Shown here one piece after another: positions 1 to 10,770 of a stretch of 64,000 bases of DNA; position 1 is the stretch's first letter, and every line of letters starts with the position of its first letter. The notes below the pieces were generated by a model. The model was not told where the DNA came from, made no database searches, and saw nothing but the letters and a program-made list of their open reading frames with translations. The translations under genes were made by a program, and so were the position numbers. Origin of the DNA: Megascapheus bottae (lineage: Eukaryota; Chordata; Mammalia; Rodentia; Geomyidae); NCBI GenBank assembly GCA_024803745.1, contig JANJXV010000002.1, positions 37,283,001 to 37,347,000 of the forward strand, given 5' to 3'.

Positions 1-31
1 AAAGGAGCCCCCAAATAAGAAAAATATTTAA

Positions 32-232
32 GGGGCTGGGAGTTTGGACTAATGGTAGAGTGCTTGCCTAGCATGCACGAAGACCCAGGTTCAATTCCTC
101 GGTGCCCCACATACATAGCAAAAAGCTGGAAGTGGTGCTGAGGCTCAAGTGGTAGAGTGCTAGCCTTGAGAAAGTCCAAGGACAGTGCTCAAGCCCTGAG
201 CCCAAGCCCAGGACTGGCAAAAAAAAAAAAGA
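32..232 (+). mobile_element. Dimeric ID-like SINE (IDL-Geo-type), full length
   Basis: tRNA-derived left half with Pol III A-box-like 'tggactaatggtagag' and B-box-like 'ggttcaattcc', then a right half 'ctcaagtggtagag…ccttgag…ggacagtgctc' and an A-rich tail. Flanked by 15-bp direct repeats (17-31 and 233-247, 'aagaaaaatatttaa', one mismatch), so this is a retroposed insertion with both ends visible. The family name is from memory. Confidence 0.85.
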
Positions 233-247
233 AAGAAAAATACTTAA

Positions 248-1154
248 ATAAGATGCCTAGAGGGCCAACTGGTGGTATCTGAAGGCCTCAGAACAGACTG
301 AACAACAACTTATGGTCAATGCCTTTAGGCCAATGAATACATAGAAAATTCTTACACTAGTGTGGTCAGGCAAAGCCAGGAGCAAGATTATACATGGTGA
401 TATATCAAGTCATGACTGCATGCCCTTACACACATGCACGTATATGTATACATATAGATATATGTGTATGTAATGTGTTCACATGATAATGAAGTGTGTC
501 AACTCCTTCTTAAAGGCTGTTATTTTAAAATGTCTCAATAATGACTAACTACATAATGAATCAAACCCAATAGAAGTGCAGTTCTTACTCAAACAGTGTT
601 CCTGGGCAGTTAAGAGATTCTCAGATCAGTTCTTCCCTATGGAGGCACACAAAAAATATCAGAAGCTGACCAAGGGTCTGCCGTCACACAAACCTTGCAG
701 AGACTCTAGGAATCATTAGTTTTCCAAGCGGCCAGAGAAGAGGAGAGTGTATCTTCAGAGCTCTAGGGGCCAAACCCTAAAGTGAACAAAGCACTTTTGT
801 TCCTGTTATTTTAGCTAACACCTCATCACATGTACATATGCAACTAACTGCGAGTGTGCTTTGGAAATAGACCACAGTCACTCTCTAACAACTGCTCATG
901 CTGTAGAAAGGGGATAGTCAGTCTTCTATACCAACCTTTGTGGGCTAAAGTATGAAGAAATGTCACATAATATGGCTGTTCTACTGAACACTTAGATGAC
1001 AGATACTGTGCTCAGTTCCTGACAGATGGCCCCTCTAAATTAGTTTTTAGTTATATAATTCAGAGGTAGGAGTAGTGAGGAGGAAACTATAGTTGGGGTT
1101 TGCAAATGAGCAAAGGACAACTGCTGTGATGGGTCTTTCCTAAGGTTTGCAAAA
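248..1154. other. No gene or recognised repeat
   Basis: Ordinary AT-rich sequence with a short purine/pyrimidine-alternating patch (about 425-475). No open frame of note, splice-flanked exon or recognisable repeat seen. Confidence 0.5.
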
Positions 1155-1330
1155 CTCTTCAGTGTTTGTTATCATATTTCAGCTTCACATTAGCACGGGG
1201 AAGTAGGTAAGTTAAGCCTTTATAGCCACTCTGAGGAGACAGAAACACAAGGTCAAGGGCTTTCCTGAGGTCTCACTGCTAATGAGCACTAGACTAGATT
1301 CCTGACCTATGTGTGAGCTTCCATCTAGTT
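1155..1330 (-). mobile_element. MIR-family SINE relic (probable)
   Basis: Degenerate antisense MIR pattern: 'ggaagtaggtaag', then 'gaggagacagaaacacaaggtc' in the place of the MIR core 'gaggaaactgaggc…aaggtc', followed by 'tcactgctaatgagc'. Highly diverged; could be chance similarity. Confidence 0.35.
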
Positions 1331-2498
1331 CTGCTCCCAGTGCAGCTCTCTGCTCCCTGGTACTATGGCTGGGTTGCAATTGTCCAAAGGGCAATTAAAT
1401 TGAGACCTTCCAAGAAATGGTATTTCTTGACTTTTGATCAGTAATAATCTCTGTTTTATTTGACTACTACTGAAATTTTTTTAGCATTAAAGTTGAAAAA
1501 TGCCTTCCTGCCACTCTTTAGTGTGACAGCTGAATAAGAGTAAAGATTGCAAGATGAGAAGAAACAGAGGGATCAAGGTCTTTTGAATGTGGGTTAAGTC
1601 AGCTTTCTGAGATTTTTAGAAAACTTCCAACATAAGCAGATTCTGGGGTTCAACTGTAGGATCCCTTCTGAGCCATGGCTGCTCAGAGGACGCTGCAGGA
1701 TAACCTCATCCACCAGCCCTGAAGCTGAAGGTCTATATGCCCATGCTGTTAATTGTGTAGTGAATTTCAAAGCCTCATGCCCCTCTGGAAGTAGACACAT
1801 TGATAATTCTCATCTTCCCCAAGCTTCTGGTGAAACAGATGTCCTATGGAGAACAATCACATCACACCTGGTCTGACCTTCAAGTCACTTCAAACCTCTT
1901 AGAAGTAAAGCGCCAAAGTTCAAATCTTACTTTACAGATCGTAGCAAGCTTTGTCGACCTCACAGTGAGCTCAGGCTCTAAGAGCACCATTTTAGTCTGT
2001 GAAGTCTAGACAGAAACACAGCACTATCCAAAGCCTATAGGTTCTAAATACCAGATCATATTTTCCAGTTGCTATCAGTTGGAATATCTGGATAGTCACA
2101 GGCAGAAAGAGTCCATCAAAACCAAAACCTTATGACTTACACATAACCACATAAAAAGGGATCACAGAATTAATGCATAAATATAATACCACGACACATT
2201 AAAATGTGAGAAAATATTTGGGCTAAACAAAGAGATTTAGACTTGGTATTAGTAAAGAAGACTTCCTCAAAATTAAAAACTTTTGTCCTGGGAAAGCCTT
2301 TATAAGAAGAATAGGATAACAAGATGACTATAAAACAAAAAAGATTTATAAACCACATATCCATACAACCTACTTTAGGATCTAATATATATAAGGAACT
2401 CTCAAAACTCAATAAAAATGAAAACGGACAAAAGGCAAGAGGAAACACTTCAGTGAAAAATATATCTAGGTGGAAAGGGAGCATGTAAAAAGTTAACG
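1331..2498. other. No gene or recognised repeat
   Basis: Contains short open frames only (up to 104 codons, antisense, 2170-2484). They lack recognisable domains and are as expected by chance in AT-rich DNA. Confidence 0.5.
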
Positions 2499-2700
2499 GC
2501 TAGAACCAGTGGCTCACATTTGTAATAGCAACTATTCAGGAGATTCACAATTCAAAGCTAAGCTTGGATAGAAAGTCCGTAAGATTCATCTCCAATTAGC
2601 AACAACAAAAAAAAAATTCAGAAGTAGAGTTGTGGCTCAAGTGGCAGAGTGCTATCCTTGGGCAAAAAATGCTTAAGTTCAGTGCCCAGACCTTTTTCTG
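2499..2700 (+). mobile_element. B1-dID composite SINE, old copy
   Basis: 7SL-derived left part ('accagtggctcacatttgtaat…ttcaggaga…ttcaaagc…ctccaatta') followed by the ID-like right part ('gagttgtggctcaagtggcagag…ccttgg…cagtgccca'). More diverged than the neighbouring copies; tail not clear. Confidence 0.75.
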
Positions 2701-2777
2701 GAGGCCCGGAAGTGGGGCAGGGGGTGAAGCACTGAATATCATTAGCTATTATTTAAATACATATTAAAACCACAACA

Positions 2778-2980
2778 GGGCCGGGAGATTGGCCTAGTGG
2801 TAGAGTGCTTGCCTAGCATGCACAAAGACCGGGGTTTGATTCCTTGGTACCACATACATAGAAAAAAGCCGGAAGTGGTGCTGAGGCTCAAGTGGTAGAG
2901 CTCTAGCCTTGAGAAAGTCCAAGGACAGCGCTCAGGCCCTGAGCCCAAGCCCAGGACTGACAAAAAAAAAAAAAAAAAAA
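2778..2980 (+). mobile_element. Dimeric ID-like SINE, full length
   Basis: Same family as 32-232: 'gggccgggagattggcctag…', B-box-like 'ggtttgattcc', 'acatacatagaaaaaagccgg' linker, right half and an 18-A tail. No convincing flanking duplication was found by eye. Confidence 0.85.
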
Positions 2981-4397
2981 ACACTACTAAAAACCTATTA
3001 GAATTAGTAAAAATAAAAGAGTGATAACACCAACTACTAACAAGGAGGCTCACCTCAATTCCATTCAAACGTAGCAACCAGACCAATATGAAGATAGGTT
3101 ACAATAAATCGTAATGGGTTCCTCTACTATTGAAAGAAATCTGTACATTTTAACCCCCAACCCTCAACAAGAAGAAGAGAAAAACTATTTGTAGGGTTCC
3201 CAGAAGCCCCACGCTTTGATACTGTAGAGCTGACTTTGCAAAGGAATGTCTGATAGCTTTTTAAAATCCTACCTGAACTTCTGCGCAGAGTGGGGAAGGT
3301 AGAGGCTTTATTCAGACTATCTAACTACAAATAAAAACTAAATCAGTCATTTTCCCTCCCTAACTAAGCCATGGGTGCTACCAGATACAACATGACCCCA
3401 TAAACTGTGATCTCTTGAGTGCCTTAACTATTGTCCCTGAACTGGTATTAAGGACCAAAAAAGTCTTGAGTTCTAAATAAAACTTGAAAGTTACCTTCTA
3501 TCTAGGTTAAGGGGCTTGGTCCAGCTGGCTGGGTTGCACAAGGATCATGATTAAAATGAGCAACATTCACCTTAAATTGTAGAGTTTGGAAGTTGGAAAA
3601 TATGCTTAGGAAACAATTGAAGATTTTTTAAAAAATCACTTCTTAAACCAAACAAGAGTATAAGAGAGTCAAAAAGCCTAAAGTCCCAAAGAAATAGTGA
3701 GTTACCAAATCACATTTAGAGATCAGAGTATCTGGTTGGTGGACAGGGAAGAGTGAGCACAGAAGAAATGGAAAGGGCCTTGCACAATTACCAGGGACAT
3801 ATAAATCATTTCAACTGACCCACCTTTGTGCATGCAGGGGCATTGTGAATAGAATGGCCAGTTGTACTATTACACGGGGGATAGAAGGCAGACAAGGAAA
3901 CATATGGAGATGATTAAAACTTATACAACACACCTGTGTACTCTGCTCAATGATTAAGGGGTGCCAAATGCAACAATTTGTGATAAAGTTACTTAAAAGC
4001 TCCACCCATAATCTCCCCTCCATTGCACTGGAGAATGCCAGCAACTACTAAATCACAAAAACAACAACAACAAAAACAAAAACAGAAAGACTAAGACGGT
4101 TTTCACATTCCCAAGTCACTTACTCATCGTTTCTTAGGAGTCAGTGATCAGGAGTAGGAGGGAGAATATAGCAGATACTTTATTTCAAGAGGAGTAAAGC
4201 ACAGAAAGGAAAGAAACTTGACTAGAGAAGCTCTGGGAATTGGAAAGAGGATAGAGTGGATGAGCAATGACTGAGATGCCTGAGAATCACATTAGGGACT
4301 GGCCAATAGAGAGGAAGACTTTAGGGACTTTTATGTCAGAATTCATTTTTTCAAGGTAGACATAGTAACTGGGGCAGAGGAAGAAGTTGCTATTAAA
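2981..4397. other. No gene or recognised repeat
   Basis: Largely unique-looking sequence. An (AAC)n-like patch lies near 4058-4085. Short antisense frame 3811-4044 has no recognisable product. Confidence 0.5.
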
Positions 4398-4413
4398 AGG
4401 TTCCCATGTTTCT

Positions 4414-4807
4414 TTTTGTTTCTTTTTTTCATATTTTTTATTGTAATTAATAGAAGGCTTACATGATATTTGCCAGATAGGAAGTGCATTAATTCACATA
4501 CATTGATACCCTTTCACATGGCTTGATCCCCATTCCCTCCCCCCCACCCCCACCCCTCATCTTGTTTTCCCCCCTTCCCTATCCAATTTCAAATAACCAA
4601 ATAAAAATATATCCGATATATCAGGTAACAAAGTGGGATACTGTAACAATATGAGATAACCAAGGGACAGCAAAAGAGATGACATATAACATATGTACAT
4701 TAAGGACAACAATCATTCATTATATGGCTTTTATTTCTATACCCTAGAGGTCCTTTCATTTAGCGTCATACTATATGGCCTTATGTATCAAGGTTTTGCT
4801 CTATTGC
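4414..4807 (-). mobile_element. L1 3' end, 5'-truncated (about 394 bp)
   Basis: Antisense L1 3'UTR: T-rich start (the A-tail on the minus strand), 'attgtaattaatagaaggcttacatg' pattern, C-rich block, then 'gagataaccaagggacagcaaaagagatga', which recurs in three other copies here. An exact 16-bp duplication 'aggttcccatgtttct' flanks it (4398-4413 and 4808-4823), proving a single L1-type insertion. It lacks any ORF2 sequence. Confidence 0.92.
4535..4556 (-). other. G-quadruplex motif in L1 3'UTR
   Basis: On the minus (L1 sense) strand there are four G-runs separated by one-base loops (C-runs of 3, 7, 5 and 4 on the plus strand). Equivalent tracts occur in the L1 copies at 31673-31690, 61319-61339 and, plus strand, 30572-30591. 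Confidence 0.7.
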
Positions 4808-4823
4808 AGGTTCCCATGTTTCT

Positions 4824-6837
4824 ATGACCTGCTTTCAGGAGAGGTAACTATCTTTAAAGTAACCATGGGCAATATAGTATTTCTGTTCCCTAAGATACAG
4901 ATTGGATTGATTGTAAAACAAATATTCCTTCAGGACAAGAAACCTCATCAGAGGCAAATTCAAAGCAATGATCTAATATCATTGGGCACTCCTAAGAAAA
5001 ACGCTAGTAACTTCATTGTTCCTTTTGGGCAAGTTTGTTTCTCTAAGGCTATCAGCCAGTATGATAAAGAAATTCATGACTATTGTCATGGGATTTGAGG
5101 CTGAGTGCCAGCGCACTGTCAGAATAAAACAAGCCTACAGGCACCATACAAGAAAAAGTAAAGGCAGTGAGGGTTGCCAATGCAGGAATGGAACAGAAGT
5201 AAGAGATCTACACCTGAGTTATCTCAGGTGGGTTTCTGAGATTTAAAGCTATGTGTCACTAAGAAAAATAAATGCATTCTAAATTTGAAACTCTGATGCA
5301 AAGCTCTGCACATTTCAAAAAAACAGGAAGAACAAAAAGGAACTTTTCAAAAAACAGAAGAGGGCTGTCTCATTTCCTTTATTGGCATTTTCACATCTCA
5401 ATTCCTTTGCCTGATTTTGAAGTTCTTCTATGACCTCACTCTGAGCATACTACCCATTCTAGCCTAGGATGTCTGAGTAAAGAAAGCTAGAAGTCTAATA
5501 GTATAATAATCCACAGTAAAAATGCTTCATGAAATTAAAAAAGATCATCTTCCCCTCCCCTTCTTTCTGGGCAGAGCATACAGAGAAGTAAATAAAACAG
5601 ATTCTGGAAGGTAAACAAAGCTGACCACTGAAGCCTTGAAGTCTCAAAATGCAATCTTTTTTCCAGCTGTCAACTGAACGTACAAAAGGGTAGGGAGATG
5701 TCAGTGAGCTGTGGAACTGCTTAGAAACTAACTTGAAGGCAAACTAGATTGGAACAAAATAACCAGGCAAAGGAAGAAGGAAAATCTCAAAGAAAACTAG
5801 AGTCAAAAATAGCAATTGTAAGGTCAACCAAGTGATATAAGGGTTGGAGGAGACCCTTAGGCATTTAGATGTGGATAGTTTTACATTTGTGTGACTCTGG
5901 AATTTATATACCAAATGATAGCACGTCATTTCCTAAAGGAATCTGTGCTGCCAGTCCTTCTTATCTTGAAAATTGTTATTTATAGTACAAAGAGAACACT
6001 AAGAATCATAAGAATTAAATTCTTATTCAGCCTAGATTTATACTAACTGTACTGGACCAATTGCATGAGTCATTACCTAGTTCCAAATTGAAAGATGGCA
6101 GGTCAGTAGCCATATGATAGTATTTCCCCTGTGGTAACTGGTAAGTGATCTAATGCAGAGCACTCTCCACTCTTTCTTGGACTATTCTATACACCCACCT
6201 ACCCAGACACAGAGCTATTTGTACCAGCAAATCACTGGCCATGATCCAGGTTTATCACCTTTAGTTTCTCTGGCCTCTGGTTTATTAAGTTAAAATTACT
6301 ATTAATTTCTTTTTAGAGTATGAAAGACTGTTTATAACCTGAATGAAGGTATAAAACATACATATAGCTAGTTGGTACCTATAGTTTAGCAGTACTTATT
6401 ACTGAGAAGTATCAAATATGAATAGCCGTTATAAATTACATACCCTTTAAACATAGTTGTATCATATCAATCTCTATAGTATCAGTAAGTATTAATATCA
6501 AACAAGTGTTCCAGGTGAAGTAGAGGATAAAGACTCGTGGTGAAAATACAGCCTTCTGGTCCTACAGGATTCACATCCACAAGGCAAGCCTTTAAAACTG
6601 TTCCTTAAAACTTTTGGAGTTGAAGAAGAGAAAGTCCAGTCTTAGCTACTTCCCTCACTGAGTTGGTATGACTAAATACAAACATGTCCAGCCCACATAA
6701 CTGTGCAAATGCTTAAGGTTTTGACTGACAAAACAAGTGAATCTGGCCCAGTAAACCTTTACAAGCCAGTGTGCTATAGCCAGAAATTGACTTTGACAAT
6801 AATTCCAAAGAAATTAAAAAGGTGTATAGTAGTCATT
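4824..6837. other. No gene or recognised repeat
   Basis: Two overlapping plus-strand frames (4775-5098, 107 codons, beginning inside the L1 fragment; 5016-5246, 76 codons) show no domain, Kozak context or splice structure that I can support. The rest is unique-looking AT-rich DNA. Confidence 0.5.
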
Positions 6838-6851
6838 GAGAAGAAACTAGT

Positions 6852-7086
6852 GCTGGGAACAGAGGCTCATGCTTCTACTCCTAGCTACTCAAGAGGCTGA
6901 GATGTGAGGATCTCCGCTCAAAGCCAGCCCGGGCCCTAAAGTCTAGGAGACTCTTTCTCCAATTAATCACCAGAAAACCAGAAGTGGCCTGGTAGCTCAA
7001 GAGGAAGGGCAGTTCGCTTGAGCTGAAGAGCTCAGGGACAACACAAAGGCCCAGAGTTCAAGTACCACAACCAACAAAAAAAAAAA
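6852..7086 (+). mobile_element. B1-dID composite SINE
   Basis: Complete 7SL-like part ('ctactcaagaggctgagatg…aaagccagcccgggc…ctccaattaatcaccag') and ID-like part ('gcttgagctgaagagctcagggac…cccagagttcaag') with an A-rich tail. Flanking duplication 'gagaagaaactagt' / 'gaaaagaaactagt' (13 of 14). Confidence 0.88.
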
Positions 7087-7261
7087 AGAAAAGAAACTAG
7101 TTCAGCACTAATAATGCATATCTGTAATCTTAGTTACTCAGGAGACTGAATCTGAGGCTTACAGTTAGTTTAAAGCCAGTCTCTACAGGAAAGTCTACAA
7201 GGTTCCTATCTCCAGTTAACCAACAAAAAAAACTGAATGTGGAGCTGTGGCTCAAATGGTA

Positions 7262-7362
7262 GAGAAGAGGAGGAAGAGGAGGAGAAGGAAGAGAAAGAGG
7301 AGGAGGAGGAGGAGGAGGAGGAGGAGGAGGAGGAGGAGGAGGAGGAGGAGGAGGAGGAGGAA
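7262..7362. repeat. (GGA)n microsatellite
   Basis: Nearly pure purine trinucleotide tract of about 100 bp, perfect GGA/GAG over roughly the last 65 bp. It lies inside a SINE right monomer rather than at its tail. Confidence 0.95.
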
Positions 7363-7432
7363 AAAAGCTCAAGGGGAGTGCCCAGAGAGGGAGGAGAGGA
7401 GAGAAAAGAAGGAACAAAGGAAGAAAGAAAGG

Positions 7433-7498
7433 GAAGGAAGGAAGGAAGGAAGGAAGGAAGGAAGGAAGGAAGGAAGGAAGGAAGGAAGGAAGGAAGGT
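7433..7498. repeat. (GGAA)n microsatellite
   Basis: About 16 tandem GGAA units at the 3' tail of the preceding SINE. Confidence 0.97.
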
Positions 7499-7951
7499 AA
7501 GAGAAAGAGAGAGAATAGAAAATGGAGTGGGAGCCCAAATAGGTTAGTTTGCTAAGGCATTTGTGGTCTGGCTAGTCAATCCAAATGTATTTTTAATATT
7601 TCATTTTGATTTGTATAGTTCTTGCACATGTGTTGCTCAGACATCATTTGAGGAGGAGACAAATGCAGGAAATAATTATTTCATGAGCAAAATAGAATGT
7701 ATATTATTGAGTATCCTTATACCTAGATCTAAGTTGTGTACCAAGGGCATTATAGAATACCATAATGCAACATATGAATATATGATGTATGATCATTGGT
7801 AAAATATCCAGTAAGTCCAAAAGACAAAAAAAAAGAAAAAAATCAGTTTGGCTGGCATAAGAAAAGTCTTTCTAGGCTCAGCAACAATTAAATTGGATCA
7901 TGAAGGGAGAGTAGGATATGAGGCACTGGAAAGGGGAAAAAGTGTCATATT
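7499..7951. other. No gene or recognised repeat
   Basis: Unique-looking AT-rich sequence; frame 7563-7802 (79 codons) has no recognisable product. Confidence 0.5.
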
Positions 7952-8165
7952 AATAATAAAATCAACCAGCATTCATTGACTCCCAGGCACTGAGCTAAGT
8001 ATTTTGTATGAATTAACTCAATCTCCCCTAATAAGCCTTGGAAGTGTGAAGATGCCCATTGTTACAGATGAGGAAACTGAGGTTCCAAGACATGAAGAAG
8101 CTTTTCCCAGGTCAATCAGCTAGATAGCAAGAGTCAGAATTCAAATCTAGGGTATTTGACTGAAG
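7952..8165 (-). mobile_element. MIR SINE relic, antisense
   Basis: Clear antisense MIR layout: 'aataataa…accagcattcattgact…caggcactgagctaag…attaactcaat', then 'ttacagatgaggaaactgagg', then 'aggtcaatcagctagatagcaagagtcagaattcaaat'. MIRs are ancient mammalian tRNA-derived SINEs mobilised by L2. Confidence 0.85.
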
Positions 8166-9494
8166 AACCAGCTTGAGGCAACTGCACTGCCCCCTGCAGA
8201 ACACGGTGAGAGGAGGCACAGACAGCAAAGTGGTCCCTGAGGAGTGGACTGACCATCCTGAGAAGACTCAACACACAGGTATTTGGTCTGCCTCCTCTGC
8301 ATCCTCTTTGGTGCACACCAGATGCTCACGCTTGCTTGACACATTTCCTTAGCAGCACAAAGGAGCAATAAGAAATTATTAAAGCTCTCTGAATCAAATC
8401 ATCTAGTATGGCTAATATTTTGAGGTTTCATAAGGTATAAACATTTTGACAGAGGAGAAATCTCTTAAGTGCAGCCACACAAATAAAGAAAACATAGAAT
8501 AATGCAAGAATGAATGTGGGGATAGACTATCATGGGATATAAGATCATATTGTTCATTCATTAATTCTACCAACATTTTCTAATTAGCTCCTTTGTAGTG
8601 GTGAGTTTTCAAGGACACTGGACTCCAAAAGCTCAAAATTAAAAGATACAGTTTCTTATGCTTTATAAAAATGAAAAAAACCAGTTGGAAACCTAAATAA
8701 TGCATTGATCAATGAATATTTATCTAGTCCCTACTGTGACAAAAGATGATATATTCCCATCCTCAAGGACCTCCAAGGACCTACCAACTAATAATCTCAA
8801 CACCGTACAATGAGAAGTACTTACAGAAGAGCTGCAAACTAAAACATATGTCTGTGACCAAAGACAAAATTACATCTTAATCCAATCCATGTCCACAGAG
8901 TTCACTTGGAATGTGTTCCACCATCTTCTGTCTTGTTTAATTAAAAAGTTCCTCTCCCTAGACTCCAAGAACCAGGAAACATGATCTTTGGAAGAACTGT
9001 AAAGCTCTAGGAGTCTGACTCTCCTCCCCATCCCCAGGGCATTTTCCTGTATAGACAAGAAGAAAATAACACCTGAGATGCAGAATACCAAGTACAGTAC
9101 TTAGATTTGGGAGTAAAATGGGTAATGTTCACTAAAGGCTGATTTTTTGACATGTCATCAAAAGAGAAATTATGCATTTATTCATAAGTAGGTTAAAGTC
9201 CCAATTTTGTAATATTGAAGAAATAGCTATAAGCCTTCAGCTAACTGCTAAATTCCAGTATGTCAATACTGGCTCACTAAAAGTCAGATTTTATTAACCA
9301 GAAAATGTAAATTCAAGTAATAATGTCCCAGCAGTTGGCTGGAGGTATAAAATTTTTTAAATCCTTATTTCAGAATGTTCAATTTTCCATGTATTTAGGA
9401 AAACTATTTCAAACCACAGCTCAGTGATCAAGGGAAGAATTACATCAGCAAGTACAATTTTTCCACTAAAATTACTATAAGAATGTCATCTTGG
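8166..9494. other. Mostly unique; possible antisense L2 tail near 8695-8800
   Basis: 'caatgaatatttatctagtccctactgtgac…cccatcctcaaggacct' resembles the antisense L2/MIR 3' end ('…tatttattgagcacctactgtg…ccctcaaggagct'). No gene seen; frames at 8134-8368 and 8870-9091 are short and unsupported. Confidence 0.4.
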
Positions 9495-9499
9495 TGTTT

Positions 9500-9605
9500 A
9501 CCTGTTTGTGTGACATTATGCCAATCACCTCCTCTTTCTGGAATTAGATTTTCTTATCTATAAAACAAGGGAATTGGACTAAGGGAAATGTCTTTATCCT
9601 TGGTA
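9500..9605 (+). mobile_element. MIR SINE relic, sense
   Basis: 'tgtgtgacattatgccaatcacctcctctttctgg…ttttcttatctataaaacaagggaattggacta' follows the MIR core order ('gtgtgaccttgggcaagtcactt…tcctcatctgtaaaatg…'). Confidence 0.65.
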
Positions 9606-9945
9606 ATTTAGCAATGCTAAAGACAGTGATTTAGAATTCTACTCACAGCAGTTTACAATTGTGGTCTAGGAATTGCAAATATTTAAACCTTAAATAACAT
9701 GTTTAGGGAGTTGGTATTTATGAACTCTTTGGGGATTGAAGAATGATTCCAAGTCCCAATCTAACATAGAGGAAAATGGCCACAAACTTCATAGATGACT
9801 GCATGGGACAAGAGAAGCCAAGGGCATACAAAACTAGGTTTGTCTTGATCAAATCACCATTTTTATTAATTTTGAAACTTTATATTCAGAAAGGGATGTT
9901 ATGATCATAAGATGATCACAAGTCAAGCAAGTATTACAAATTCTA

Positions 9946-10106
9946 TTTTTATTGTATTTTATTGTTGGGGTAATGTTTAGAAGGGTTACGGTTACATTTG
10001 TCAGGTAGTCAGTGCATTAATTCTCAAACATTGATAGCCCTTCTCATGTTTTTGTTCCCCTTTTCCCTACCCTCACCCCCTACGAATCATCTTCCCTTCC
10101 TTATTC
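9946..10106 (-). mobile_element. L1 3' end, short, older copy
   Basis: Antisense 3'UTR pattern ('attgtattttattgttgggg…agaagggttacggttac…gtcaggtagtcagtgcattaattct…tgatagccctt…tcccctttt') that aligns loosely with the younger L1 tails here. Possible flanking duplication 'acaaattcta' (9936-9945 / 10107-10116). Confidence 0.72.
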
Positions 10107-10214
10107 ACAAATTCTAAATGAAAAATTTTCTTACACCTTAATCTGCATTCATTTTTTAAAATGAAAAAAACACCCTTATTCACAAATCCTTTGTGATATA
10201 GTTGTTTTTGTGTG

Positions 10215-10335
10215 ATTATTTTCAGGTGTTTTTGAGACGGGAATCTCATTATGATTCCAACCTAGATTTGAACACTTAGCCCAAGTGATCCTCCTATTTC
10301 AACCTCCTAGGTTGCTAAAACCACAAGCTTTGCTG
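10215..10335 (-). mobile_element. 7SL-derived B1-like SINE, antisense
   Basis: 'ttgagacgggaatctcattatg…ccaacctagatttgaacact…agtgatcctcctatttcaacctcctaggttgct' is the antisense 7SL/B1 order ('gagacagggtctcactatg…caagtgatcctcc…cagcctcc'). Strongly diverged. Confidence 0.65.
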
Positions 10336-10545
10336 GGTCAGACTTGGTAACATGAACCTTAATATATGAAGAATTCAACAGGGGCCTACAAGAATAAACA
10401 AGTGCAGCCAAATCCAGGCTACAAAGAGCCAATATACAAAATCCTTACAGACCTTAAGCAACAACCTGAAAATGACGTAAAGAGCATTCCATTCTCAATA
10501 TCATCATAAAGAAGAAAATAGGGATAACATTAACCAAACTAGCAG

Positions 10546-10770
10546 GACAGAGTAGCTCACACCTGTAATCCTAGCTACTCAGAAAGCTGAGATCTGAAGA
10601 TCATGGCTCAAAGCTAGCCCAGGAACCAAAGTCCAGCGAGACTCTTATCTCCAATTAACAACCAGAAAACAGGAAATGGCTTGTGGCTCAAGGGCTAGGA
10701 TGGTGGTCTTGAGCTAAAGAGCTCAAGGGCAATGCCCAGGCCCAGAGTTCAAGTCCCAGGACAGACAAAA
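10546..10770 (+). mobile_element. B1-dID composite SINE
   Basis: Complete composite with both modules: 'gtagctcacacctgtaatcctagctactcag…' and 'ttgtggctcaagggctaggatggtggtcttgagctaaagagctcaagggcaatgccc…gttcaagtccc', plus an A-rich tail. Weak flanking duplication ('attaaccaaac' / 'aataaccaaac'). Confidence 0.88.

Larger units (their letters stand above)
7101..7498 (+). mobile_element. B1-dID SINE invaded and extended by GGA and GGAA microsatellites
   Basis: 7SL-like part (7101-7230) runs into the ID-like part 'ggagctgtggctcaaatggtagag' at 7240-7264. There the sequence becomes a (GGA)n/(GAG)n array (about 7262-7362), before the SINE resumes as 'aagctcaaggggagtgcccag'. A (GGAA)n array (7433-7498) replaces the tail. 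The array creates poly-Glu/poly-Arg and poly-Pro/poly-Ser frames on the two strands that are not genes. Confidence 0.8.

Noticed and set aside
32..110. tRNA gene at the left half of the dimeric SINEs
   Set aside because: Pol III boxes and tRNA ancestry are visible, but the sequence is embedded in a TSD-bounded SINE and does not keep a full cloverleaf or CCA-adjacent 3' end.
7206..7555. Overlapping long frames on both strands (poly-Glu, poly-Arg, poly-Pro, poly-Ser)
   Set aside because: Produced entirely by the GGA and GGAA microsatellites; no unique coding sequence.
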